A stretch of DNA of 64,000 nt from Anaerolineae bacterium (GTDB lineage: Bacteria > Chloroflexota > Anaerolineae > Anaerolineales > UBA11579). The first letter of the stretch is position 1. Every line of letters begins with the position of its first letter. The notes under the pieces were generated by a model. That model saw only the letters and a program-made list of their open reading frames with translations. It ran no database searches and was not told where the DNA came from. The stretch is taken from the NCBI GenBank assembly GCA_004297445.1, contig SCUK01000071.1, positions 1-64,000 on the forward strand, in the 5' to 3' direction. Shown here in pieces: positions 50,250-58,102 of this stretch. Made by a program: the position numbers and the translations under genes.

Positions 50250-51983
50250 CTACTTTTCCGGTAACCCGGCAGTAATCCAACTCAGCAGCGCTTCGATCTC
50301 ATCCGCCAGCATCTGGCCGAAGTGCCCGCCAGCCTCCTGACGCACCACCATCACGCTGGCCGCCGGCGCATCCGTGTCCACCACCGGCCCATTGCGGCTG
50401 CCGGTCAGCAGGCCGCGGTAACTGTTCAGGTCGAGACCTGCGCTGGCTTCGGGCCCGCTGTGGCAGGCGGTGCAGCGCGCTTCAAAGATATTGCGAAAAA
50501 CATCTTCATAGGTGTAGTTCCCGGCGGTGAGGAACGGGCTGGTGTTCTTCAACTGGTAGAGCTCGCGTTCCAGGACCGGCTGCAGGGCCGGCGAATCGAA
50601 CCCGGCGTAGACCCAGCCGCTGCCGTGGCAGGCGGCATTGCCGCAGAACGAGCCGTCCACCGGGGGCGTTCCGGTCAGGGCCGTCAGGTCGGTCTCCGGG
50701 TCGGTGGGCGGGTGGCAGGAAGCACAGGTGGTGTCGATGGCATCGTCGTGCAGCGCAATCCAGCTGCTGTGGGTGTGGCTGTAGGGCTGGGGGCCGCTCA
50801 GAACTTCAATTTGGGTCACCTGCTGCGAGCCTTCCACGACCACCGGGATAGCATGGCACAGGTTGCACTCCAGCCGGATGGCTTCGCCGGTCTGGGTCAC
50901 GTGCTTGCCGTCATGGCAGCGGAAACAGCCGGGGTCGTATTTGTGTCCCAGGTTGTTCGGGTGGCTGTCCCAATCGGATTTCTGTTCCGGGAACACGCTC
51001 TCGGCGTAAATTTCCTGCAGGGACAGAATCGCCTGCTGGATGTCTTCCTGCTGGCTGGCGAACACATCCGGGTAGTTCTGCTCGTAGAAGCCTGCCAGCG
51101 CCGTCATCGCCTCGGTGGCGCTTTCCTTATCGGGGTATTCCACCGTCAGCAACGCCACGCTTTCGCGTACCACAAATGGCAGCTCGCTGCTGATGAGCCC
51201 CTTGGTAATCGCGTTGCTCACCGCGTCCTGCGGCTTGCTCACCTTGTGGGTGATGCGGTTGTGGCAGGTGATGCAGTCCATCTGCACCAGCGTTTGTCCC
51301 GCCACGTCTTCCGGGCCGATGCCCGACTCAAGGTCATAGAATTCGGTCACATTGCCATCTTTGTCCACCACGCGTACATACGAGATTTCCTGCTCCAGGC
51401 TGTCGTTCGCCAGGTAGTAGACATCGCTCTCTACATGCCAGTGGATGCCGTAGCCCAGCCCTTCGCGCCCCGTGCCGCCGCCGGTCTTAAGCACCAGGAA
51501 GGTGGAGACAATGGAGTTGGCTTCATCCGTCTGGTAACGGCGCAGTTCGCGCAGGCTGTCGTCAGAGAATTTTTCCGGGAAATGACAGGTCTCGCAACTC
51601 TCGCGCGCCGGGCGCATTTGCACGGCCCGAATCGGATATTCATACTGTTTGGTGATGTTTAACACCACGTGCCGCAAATCGCCGGCCTTGCGGGTGAACT
51701 GCGTGGTGATCACGTCGCGGCCGATGTGGCACTCCACACACTGCACGCGGGCGTGCGGCGAAATGAGATAGGCGCTGTATTCCGGCGGCATGGTGTGGCA
51801 GGCCGTGCCGCAAAATTCCGAGGAGTTGGTGTACGTCCAGCCGGCGGTTCCGCCTGCCAGCACCAGAACGGTGAGCAGGCCCATCACCGCGTAGGGCAGA
51901 ACCCGCAGCCAGCGCGGCGACCCGGCCGGTGGAAAGAAGAAGCGCTTCAGCCAGGCTAACACAGGGGTCAAGCGTTGTCGCAT
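50250..51983 (-). CDS. Nonaheme NapC/NirT-like membrane cytochrome c
   Basis: A 577-residue protein. One N-terminal helix (about 27-50) anchors it, followed by a NapC/NirT-like start (EFCGTACHTMPPEYSAYL, HARVQCVECHIG). Heme motifs: C58-GTACH (CX3CH), C82, C130, C237, C353, C373, C420 and C504 (CX2CH), and C447-GNAACH (CX4CH), so up to nine hemes. NapC-type proteins take electrons from quinol and pass them to periplasmic reductases; the extra hemes suggest a longer wire or a fused redox partner. A palindrome and -10 upstream are shared with the two other cytochrome units. Confidence 0.88.
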   Translation of the reverse strand: MRQRLTPVLAWLKRFFFPPAGSPRWLRVLPYAVMGLLTVLVLAGGTAGWTYTNSSEFCGTACHTMPPEYSAYLISPHARVQCVECHIGRDVITTQFTRKAGDLRHVVLNITKQYEYPIRAVQMRPARESCETCHFPEKFSDDSLRELRRYQTDEANSIVSTFLVLKTGGGTGREGLGYGIHWHVESDVYYLANDSLEQEISYVRVVDKDGNVTEFYDLESGIGPEDVAGQTLVQMDCITCHNRITHKVSKPQDAVSNAITKGLISSELPFVVRESVALLTVEYPDKESATEAMTALAGFYEQNYPDVFASQQEDIQQAILSLQEIYAESVFPEQKSDWDSHPNNLGHKYDPGCFRCHDGKHVTQTGEAIRLECNLCHAIPVVVEGSQQVTQIEVLSGPQPYSHTHSSWIALHDDAIDTTCASCHPPTDPETDLTALTGTPPVDGSFCGNAACHGSGWVYAGFDSPALQPVLERELYQLKNTSPFLTAGNYTYEDVFRNIFEARCTACHSGPEASAGLDLNSYRGLLTGSRNGPVVDTDAPAASVMVVRQEAGGHFGQMLADEIEALLSWITAGLPEK

Positions 51984-52055
51984 CCGGTTACCTCATTCAG
52001 TCGGTTTTGTAATCCTGTGAAATCAGATAATCAATCTCTGAAACAGCGATGTTTC

Positions 52056-52114
52056 ATTATGACGAATCGACTGCCAGACGCGTGAGTGACACATGTCCCA
52101 AATCCTCTGGGACA
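52056..52114 (-). promoter_or_regulatory. Candidate activator site and -10 of the nonaheme gene
   Basis: TGTCCCA-AATCCTC-TGGGACA (52094-52114) is a perfect palindrome, extended to CACATGTCCCA / TGGGACATGTG (52090-52118). On the minus strand CATAAT (52056-52061) can be a -10, 32 bases from the site edge. The expected -35 position holds CACGCG, unlike TTGACA. See also 54368-54426 and 57971-58028. Confidence 0.6.
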
Positions 52115-52134
52115 TGTGAACCGCGGGATAAAAA

Positions 52135-52162
52135 GAAGCAGGGCGCATGCGCGCCCTGCTTC
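52135..52162 (-). terminator. Intrinsic terminator of the decaheme gene
   Basis: GAAGCAGGGCGC and GCGCCCTGCTTC form a perfect 12-bp stem around ATGC; on the minus strand TTTTT follows. It stands 35 bases after the decaheme stop. Confidence 0.88.
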
Positions 52163-52196
52163 CGTTACCCAGGGAAGGGAAATTGGGGGATGGCCC

Positions 52197-54296
52197 TTAT
52201 GGGCGCACCATGCCGGCCGTGCTGCCGCCCATCGCCTGGATCGAGTCGATCAGGATTTGAGCCACATACGCGCCGTTGTGGGCGAACCCACCGGGGTCTT
52301 TGGTGGCGTACTGGTAGTTGTAGGCTGCCCGCAGCAGGTTGGGCGTCCACGTGGCGTAGTTGCCTTCGCTCACACCGTCGCCATTGGCGTCAGCCATGAA
52401 GTAGGGGTAGGTGTACGCATCGTAGAGGATGGTCACGCCAGCGGTGTTGGTGGAGTAGGCCACCATCGCCGCATACAGCGCTTCCTTGAGTCCCTCGATT
52501 TCGCCCGCCACGCCCTCGGTCACGTCGCCGTCGCCATCATAGTCCGGGGCTTCCAAGCGGATGTTAGCAAGGTCCGCAGCGGTGGCCACGTTCTCGTGGC
52601 AGGTGGCGCAGGTTTCCACGTTCACCTGCTGGGTGTGAGCGTTGTGGCACTCGGTGCAGTCATCGGCCGGGCCCACGTGAGCGAACAGACCCGCGTATTC
52701 CTTACCGGGGAACTGGGCCGCGCCAGCGGCATCACTGCCGTAGCGAGTGGCGCCGGCGGCAAAGTAGTGGATGTTCAGGAAGCGGCCTTCGAACACTTCG
52801 TCATCACCCTTGCCGGCCACGGCGGTGTTCACCGCGTTGGCGGAGGAACGGCCCTGGTGGCAGGTCATGCACAGGTTGGTGTCCAGATTCTCTGAAGTAA
52901 CTTTCAGGCCGCTGGGGAAGGTCACCGAAGCGACTTCATAGCGCTCGCCACCGGCCTGGTCCAAGTGGCAGGTGGTGCACAGGAAGCCATTGGCGGTGGG
53001 CTGGTTGATGGCCACGCCGCCCTGCTGGATGTAGAGCGGCAGACCATAGGCGCTGTGGCAGCGGCTGCACGAAGCAGGCACTTCACCATCGGCATCCCAG
53101 TCACGGAACGGTAGTTCCGACCCGGCGAAGTGGCCCTGGTCGATGCGGTGCATGGCGGTCATGTCGATGCCGACATTCAAGTCTTCAATTGAGTCGTACA
53201 GCAACTCAATGATGTACTTGCCGCCGTGCGCAAACGCACCCGGGTCCTTGATGGACATCTGGTAATTGTAGGCTGCCTTCAGCAGGCGGGCGGTCCAGCT
53301 GGCGTAGCCGCCTTCGCCCTCATCCAGCGTGCCGTTGGCATTGGCATCCGCATAGAAGTAGGGGTAGGTGTCGGCGTCATAGCCAATGGCCGCGCCGGCC
53401 ACATCCGTGGCATAGGTCTGCATGGCGGCGTACAGGCTTTCCTGGAGGCCGGTCATCTCATAGTAGATGCCTTCTTCCATATCGCCGTCGCCGTCATAGT
53501 CCACTGCCGAGGACAGCATACGCACATCTTTGAGGTCTTCCACGGCTTCGACATCTTCATGGCACGCGGCGCATTCCGTCACTTTGACTTCAAGTGTGTG
53601 CGTGTTGTGGCAGTCGATGCAGGTGCGATAGTCGTCGACGTGGGCGAAGAAACCATCGTAGGTCTTGCCCGCGTATTCGTAGCCGCCCTGTGCCGCAGTG
53701 CCGTACTTGGTGGCCGCCGCCGCAAAGTAATGGATGTTGGTGAAGCGCAGGTCGGCGCTCACGGTGTCCACGTCTTCGGTCAGGGCCAGTTCTTCAAAGG
53801 TGGTGTCCAGAGTGACCTTGGAGGCACGGCCCTGGTGGCACTGCATACAGCGCGACTCATCGCCGAGACCGGTGAGTTCGATGCCCGAGGGCATCGTCAC
53901 GCTGGTCATGCTGACGGTCACGTCGTTATGGCAGGTGGCACAGGTCACGGTAGTGCCCAGGGCGGCATCGGCTTCCACGGAACCGGCGGCAGAGCCGTCA
54001 GCCCCGATGTAGTCCAGATAGCCGCCTTCGCTATGGCACTTGGCGCAGGACGCTTGGACCACGCCGTCTTCGTCCCAGTAGCGGAAGGCTTGGGCCTCAA
54101 AATCTGCGTGGCCGGAAGACTGCCAGGCCTCCAGGAAGGGCACGGTCAGCGGAGCTTCGACAGGGCCAGCCGGCACCTCGTCGGTGGGCGCAACAGGCGC
54201 CACCTCCTCGGTGGGCGTGGCGCCTGTCTGGGTCCCACAGGCTGCCAGCAATAGCAGCGCGGCTCCCAAAAACAGAACAGGAATCAGTTTTCTCAT
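52197..54296 (-). CDS. Decaheme c-type cytochrome lipoprotein, internally duplicated
   Basis: A 699-residue protein. The lipobox LLLLAAC puts Cys20 as lipid anchor. Two homologous pentaheme modules follow: CXXCH at 84, 119, 150, 226, 242 (module about 55-370) and at 410, 440, 476, 547, 563 (module about 380-690). Each module has a C(M/A)xCHQGR(A/S)S heme, an NIHYFAAAAT-like segment, a DYDGDGD Ca-binding-like loop (266-272, 585-591), and a second Asp-rich loop (ADANANGTLDEGE; ADANGDGVSEGN). No catalytic signature known to me; an electron carrier or outer-surface conductor is likely. Confidence 0.88.
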   Translation of the reverse strand: MRKLIPVLFLGAALLLLAACGTQTGATPTEEVAPVAPTDEVPAGPVEAPLTVPFLEAWQSSGHADFEAQAFRYWDEDGVVQASCAKCHSEGGYLDYIGADGSAAGSVEADAALGTTVTCATCHNDVTVSMTSVTMPSGIELTGLGDESRCMQCHQGRASKVTLDTTFEELALTEDVDTVSADLRFTNIHYFAAAATKYGTAAQGGYEYAGKTYDGFFAHVDDYRTCIDCHNTHTLEVKVTECAACHEDVEAVEDLKDVRMLSSAVDYDGDGDMEEGIYYEMTGLQESLYAAMQTYATDVAGAAIGYDADTYPYFYADANANGTLDEGEGGYASWTARLLKAAYNYQMSIKDPGAFAHGGKYIIELLYDSIEDLNVGIDMTAMHRIDQGHFAGSELPFRDWDADGEVPASCSRCHSAYGLPLYIQQGGVAINQPTANGFLCTTCHLDQAGGERYEVASVTFPSGLKVTSENLDTNLCMTCHQGRSSANAVNTAVAGKGDDEVFEGRFLNIHYFAAGATRYGSDAAGAAQFPGKEYAGLFAHVGPADDCTECHNAHTQQVNVETCATCHENVATAADLANIRLEAPDYDGDGDVTEGVAGEIEGLKEALYAAMVAYSTNTAGVTILYDAYTYPYFMADANGDGVSEGNYATWTPNLLRAAYNYQYATKDPGGFAHNGAYVAQILIDSIQAMGGSTAGMVRP

Positions 54297-54367
54297 AAAT
54301 GCTCTCCTTCCCCTTTCCCAGGGATGTAGTCATCTGAACAGGCGCGAAATTCCACCTATTCCCTCTA

Positions 54368-54426
54368 AATATATCGTTATTGTCCGGGCAACACATAGAG
54401 GAGGGTGTCCCACGATGTTGGGTACA
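54368..54426 (-). promoter_or_regulatory. Candidate activator site and -10 of the decaheme gene
   Basis: TGTCCCA-CGATGT-TGGGTACA (54406-54426) resembles the palindrome at 52094 with one inserted base in the right arm. On the minus strand TATATT (54368-54373) is a good -10, 32 bases from the site edge, with no clear -35. The stretch 54297-54617 (321 bases) holds otherwise only the terminator at 54554. Confidence 0.55.
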
Positions 54427-54553
54427 TATGTCCTTCGCGAAAACAAGCCAAATCGGACGATTTTGTCATATTATAGACGCGTGCCGAGCCGCATCGCATC
54501 CGCCAGATGGGGGGCAGCCAGGAATTCGCCGGCCAACCCGCCATGCTAAAAGA

Positions 54554-54584
54554 ACCGTGCGAAGAGTGGAACTCTTCGCACGGT
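54554..54584 (-). terminator. Intrinsic terminator of the bc-complex operon
   Basis: ACCGTGCGAAGAGT and ACTCTTCGCACGGT form a perfect 14-bp stem around GGA; on the minus strand TCTTTTAGC follows. It lies 34 bases after the QcrC-like stop. Confidence 0.88.
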
Positions 54585-54617
54585 CGGAAATGTCAGGCCT
54601 TGCTCGACGCGCAGCAG

Positions 54618-56729
54618 CTAATTGTCCGGCGCGCCGGCGGCGATCCAATCCAGGATGACCTGAATGCTTTCGGCGCTCAGTTCCTGCCGCGGTGGCATCT
54701 TGTCGCCAAAGGTCTGCAGGTTCTGAATCTTTTGCGCCAGGATGCTGCCCGCCACATCGCCAGGGATGACGGCCGGGCCGTTATCCCCGCTGGTGATGAC
54801 AGACTGAGCATCGCTCGCCACCCAGCCGCCGCCGGGGTCGCTGGCGCTGTGGCAGATTTCGCACTTGGCTTGCAGGATGGGCAGTACCGATACACGGAAG
54901 GACGGCGCGCCGCTCTGGCCGCCCTCGCTTTCCGGCAGCGAAAGCAGGAAGTCCACGATGTCCTGAATCTGCTGCGAGGAGAGGATGCCGCCCCAGGCGA
55001 TCATCGCCGTGTTTTCATGCCCGTCGTTAATCGTGTTGAAGATTGACTCCGACGTATTGGACGACTGGAAAGCCGCCGTGCGCAGCGAGGGACCCACACC
55101 GCCATCGGCGTTGATGCCGTGGCACTGCGAGCACACTGTGGCGAAGATCTCGCCGCCGGTCAGTGATACCGTATCGGACTGCACATCCGGCGGAAGATCC
55201 ACCGGCGGGTTGGCTTCCCAACTTCGCAGGAAGGCCACCAGCGCATCCAGGTTCGCGTCGTCCAGCGGGCCGCCATACGCCAATCCAAACGGCGACATGC
55301 CGAAATTGGGCTGCCCCTGGGCAATGATGGCGCGCAGGGTGATATCGTCGCGGGTTTTCAGATACTCGGCGGTGCTGATGGGGGCGATGATGTCGCCGGC
55401 GCGGGTGGGGTTGGGCCCGCCCTCGCCGAAGGCGCCATGGCAGGAAGAGCAGTTCTGGCTGAAGATATCCTGCCCCAGGCCGGAACCGGTGCCCAGCGAG
55501 GCATTCCAGGTGTAGGTCACCAGTGCATCCAGTTGTTCCGGGGTGAGCAGGTCGCCCCATACCGGCATGGTCTCGTGCGAGCCGCCGGTGGTGATGATTT
55601 CAATGGCTTCGGTCATTGTGCCGGCCGAAGGTACACGCGCCGGATGGCAGGCCGTGCACCGTTCCTGGTAGAGCGGTTTGCCGTCTGCGCCCGTTTCGGG
55701 GTCAACCACGTAGCCCGCCAGGCTGCGAATCTGTTCTTCCGTTAGCCGGTCGCCCCAGGCGGGCATTTCGAGGTGCAGCCCGCCCTGGCGGATGGTGGCG
55801 CTCAGTTCTTCTTCCGTGCCGCTCACCGCCACCGAGGCTCCATGGCAGCTGGCGCAGTTGGTGGCGAACAGGCGCTGTCCGTCCGGCGCCACCAGGAAGT
55901 TCAGCAGTGCGGTTTGTTCTTCAAGGCTGAGAAGCCCCGCCCACTGCTCCACGCCTTCCACCCCTTCATGCGCCGGATAGGCCGTGCCTTGCAGCAGGGC
56001 GTTCTTCAACTCAACCGGCTCGGAGGCCACCAGCGCTTCCGCGCTGTGGCAGGCGCCGCAGGTTTCGGCAAAGAACTGGCTGCCCTTGGGAGAAAGGATG
56101 AAACCCGCCAGCGCATCGATCTGGTCGCTGGTCAGGTCGGCGCCCCAGGCCGGCATGCCTTCATGGCCGCCCTGGGCGATGATTTCGTGCAGGTTCGCGC
56201 CTTCCGGCACCTGGATGCTGGGACCGTGGCAGGCCGCGCAATTGGCGGCGTACAGGGCGGCGGTCGCGTCGCCGCTGGCGGTGGCCTCCGGCGGCGGCGC
56301 TTCGTTTATTGACAGCACCGTCAGGCCGATGATGCCCAGCATGCCCAGCGTCGTGAGGACGGTCACCCAGCGTCGTTTGCTGAAATGGCGAAAGCGGCTG
56401 GCATCCAGAAACGGCAGGCCGAACAACAGCAGAATGGCCAGCGTGGGGATGACCACCACGCCGATGACTTCCAGATTGCCGGGGAAATACTTAAGCAGTT
56501 GGAACAGGAATAGGAAATACCATTCCGGGCGCGGGGTGTAGGTGGCATCGGCGGGGTTGGCGCGTTCCTCAAGCGGCGCGCCAACAAAATAGGCCAGCGC
56601 GATGAGCGCCAGGAAGATGACCAGCGAAATGACCGCATCTTTGAACAGGATGTCCGGGAAGAAGGGCAGGCCCTTCTCCTTCTTTTTCTTATAACTGTCG
56701 AGATAATCTTTTTTCTCTTGTTCGTTCAT
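54618..56729 (-). CDS. qcrC: QcrC-like subunit IV fused to seven cytochrome c modules
   Basis: A 703-residue protein. Residues 1-145 form the cytochrome b C-terminal part (subunit IV; PRPEWYFLFLFQLLKYFPG and three to four helices). Then seven monoheme class I-like modules follow with CXXCH at 164, 224, 292, 358, 427, 533 and 623. Met ligand candidates: GMPAW (192), EMPAW (322), TMPVW (388), GMSPF (478), AMIAW (575), KMPPR (678); module 2 has VEGVEQW instead and appears to lack Met. B. subtilis QcrC has the same subunit IV-cytochrome c fusion but a single heme, so the seven-bead tail is the exceptional part. Confidence 0.92.
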   Translation of the reverse strand: MNEQEKKDYLDSYKKKKEKGLPFFPDILFKDAVISLVIFLALIALAYFVGAPLEERANPADATYTPRPEWYFLFLFQLLKYFPGNLEVIGVVVIPTLAILLLFGLPFLDASRFRHFSKRRWVTVLTTLGMLGIIGLTVLSINEAPPPEATASGDATAALYAANCAACHGPSIQVPEGANLHEIIAQGGHEGMPAWGADLTSDQIDALAGFILSPKGSQFFAETCGACHSAEALVASEPVELKNALLQGTAYPAHEGVEGVEQWAGLLSLEEQTALLNFLVAPDGQRLFATNCASCHGASVAVSGTEEELSATIRQGGLHLEMPAWGDRLTEEQIRSLAGYVVDPETGADGKPLYQERCTACHPARVPSAGTMTEAIEIITTGGSHETMPVWGDLLTPEQLDALVTYTWNASLGTGSGLGQDIFSQNCSSCHGAFGEGGPNPTRAGDIIAPISTAEYLKTRDDITLRAIIAQGQPNFGMSPFGLAYGGPLDDANLDALVAFLRSWEANPPVDLPPDVQSDTVSLTGGEIFATVCSQCHGINADGGVGPSLRTAAFQSSNTSESIFNTINDGHENTAMIAWGGILSSQQIQDIVDFLLSLPESEGGQSGAPSFRVSVLPILQAKCEICHSASDPGGGWVASDAQSVITSGDNGPAVIPGDVAGSILAQKIQNLQTFGDKMPPRQELSAESIQVILDWIAAGAPDN

Positions 56730-56732
56730 GGT

Positions 56733-57392
56733 TCACTCTCCGGCTTCCGGCGGGGCGCTGATGCCATTGCGAATCACCAGGATCATGTGGACGCCGACCA
56801 GCAGCAGCAGCACGGCCGGCAGTACCCACACATGCACGCCATAGAAGCGCGCCAGCGTGACCTCGGAAAGCTCGGGGCCGCCGCGAATCACTCGCAAAAT
56901 GAAGTCGCCCACCAGCGGGGCTGTACCGGCAATGCGCGTCCCCACCGTGGTGGCCCAGAAGGCGCGCTGGTCCCACGGCAGCAGGTAGCCGGTGAAGCCG
57001 AACCCCAGCACCACCAGCAGCAACAACACGCCGGATGTCCAGGTGACTTCGCGCGGGTACTTGTAAGCGCCGTAATAGATCACGCGCAGCATGTGCAGCA
57101 CCGCCAGGATGACCATCGCGCTGGCCCCGTAGTGGTGCAGGCCGCGGATAAACCACCCCGCGGGCAATTCGTAGGTGATGAACTGCACCGTGTTGTATGC
57201 GTGGTCAGGGGTCGGCACGTAGTACAGCGTCAGCAGGATGCCGGTGACGATTTGATTGATGGCGATGAACAGGCTGGCGCTGCCCAGGGTGTACAGCCAG
57301 TTGACTTTGGGAATCTTGCGCAGGAAGATGCCTTCCCAGGCGGCGCGCCAGCCAATCCGGTCTTCCATCCAGTTTCCGATTCGGTTTATCAC
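56733..57392 (-). CDS. qcrB: Cytochrome b (b6-type N-terminal part) of the bc complex
   Basis: A 219-residue membrane subunit with four helices. The heme b ligands are expected at His in HHYGASAMVILAVLHMLRV (helix B) and HVWVLPAVLLLLVGVHMIL (helix D). The Arg and Gly residues of the b6 type are in RVIYYGAYKYPREVTW and GYLLPWDQRAFW. It follows qcrA by two bases and precedes qcrC by three. It oxidises quinol within the bc complex. Confidence 0.93.
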   Translation of the reverse strand: MINRIGNWMEDRIGWRAAWEGIFLRKIPKVNWLYTLGSASLFIAINQIVTGILLTLYYVPTPDHAYNTVQFITYELPAGWFIRGLHHYGASAMVILAVLHMLRVIYYGAYKYPREVTWTSGVLLLLVVLGFGFTGYLLPWDQRAFWATTVGTRIAGTAPLVGDFILRVIRGGPELSEVTLARFYGVHVWVLPAVLLLLVGVHMILVIRNGISAPPEAGE

Positions 57393-57394
57393 GT

Positions 57395-57874
57395 TCAGCC
57401 TCCGAGAATGAATAACTGGTCGTCTTCGACCTTGACCTGCACCTGGTCCAGCGGCTTCGGCGGGGGACCGGCAACCACTTTGCCATCTTTGGCAAACACC
57501 CCGTTGTGGCAGGGGCAGAAGAATGTCTCGTCATTCTCCACCCAGCGCACGCGGCAACCCAGGTGTGTACACACGTTGGACATGGCGATGAAATCGCGCC
57601 CGTTTTCCGTGAGGATGTAGAAAGACAATTCCTGTTCATTGAGGATCCAGCCGGCCTTGCGCTGAATCTTGACTTTGAAGAGCGCCGGGACGCCGATTTC
57701 CACCTTGGAGGCGCGGCCCACCGGGATCCAGTCCTGCTCGGTTTGCTTCTTGAGCGCCGGCCCCACCACGTAGGCGACGGCCGGAATACCGAGAAGGGCG
57801 GTGATTAACCCGCCGATTCCTATCGTCGCCACGCTGAGAAAATTTCGCCGGGATAGTGTCTTATCTTCCGTCAT
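57395..57874 (-). CDS. qcrA: Rieske iron-sulfur protein of the bc complex
   Basis: A 159-residue protein with a TAT-like signal/anchor (SRRNFLSVATIGIGG, then a helix) and a C-terminal Rieske domain with CTHLGCRV and CPCHNGVF, whose two Cys and two His bind the 2Fe-2S cluster. The order qcrA-qcrB-qcrC is the same as in B. subtilis. A palindromic site and -10 at 57971-58028 precede it. Confidence 0.94.
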   Translation of the reverse strand: MTEDKTLSRRNFLSVATIGIGGLITALLGIPAVAYVVGPALKKQTEQDWIPVGRASKVEIGVPALFKVKIQRKAGWILNEQELSFYILTENGRDFIAMSNVCTHLGCRVRWVENDETFFCPCHNGVFAKDGKVVAGPPPKPLDQVQVKVEDDQLFILGG

Positions 57875-57970
57875 GCGATAGGCTCCTCTAAGTTATCCGT
57901 AATACGGGATTCAGAATCACAAGTCGGTTGGTCTGTGCGCTCCTCCAACCGGTTGCACTTCAATATAAAA

Positions 57971-58028
57971 GTTATACTTTCAGACGCGGGGCGGTCAGAG
58001 GGACAACTGTCCCAACTAAACAGGGTCA
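57971..58028 (-). promoter_or_regulatory. Candidate activator site and -10 of the qcrABC operon
   Basis: TGTCCCA-ACTAAAC-AGGGTCA (58008-58028) matches the sites at 52094 and 54406 with seven-base spacing and an imperfect right arm; GGGACA-AC-TGTCCC (58000-58013) adds a further half site. On the minus strand TATAAC (57971-57976) can be the -10, 31 bases from the edge. No -35 is evident. Confidence 0.5.
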
Positions 58029-58102
58029 CCTGTAACAAATGCTCCTATTTTTGTCCGAATAGCAAAGATTTGCAGGATCGACGTACGATCTTGAGGGGAA
58101 CT

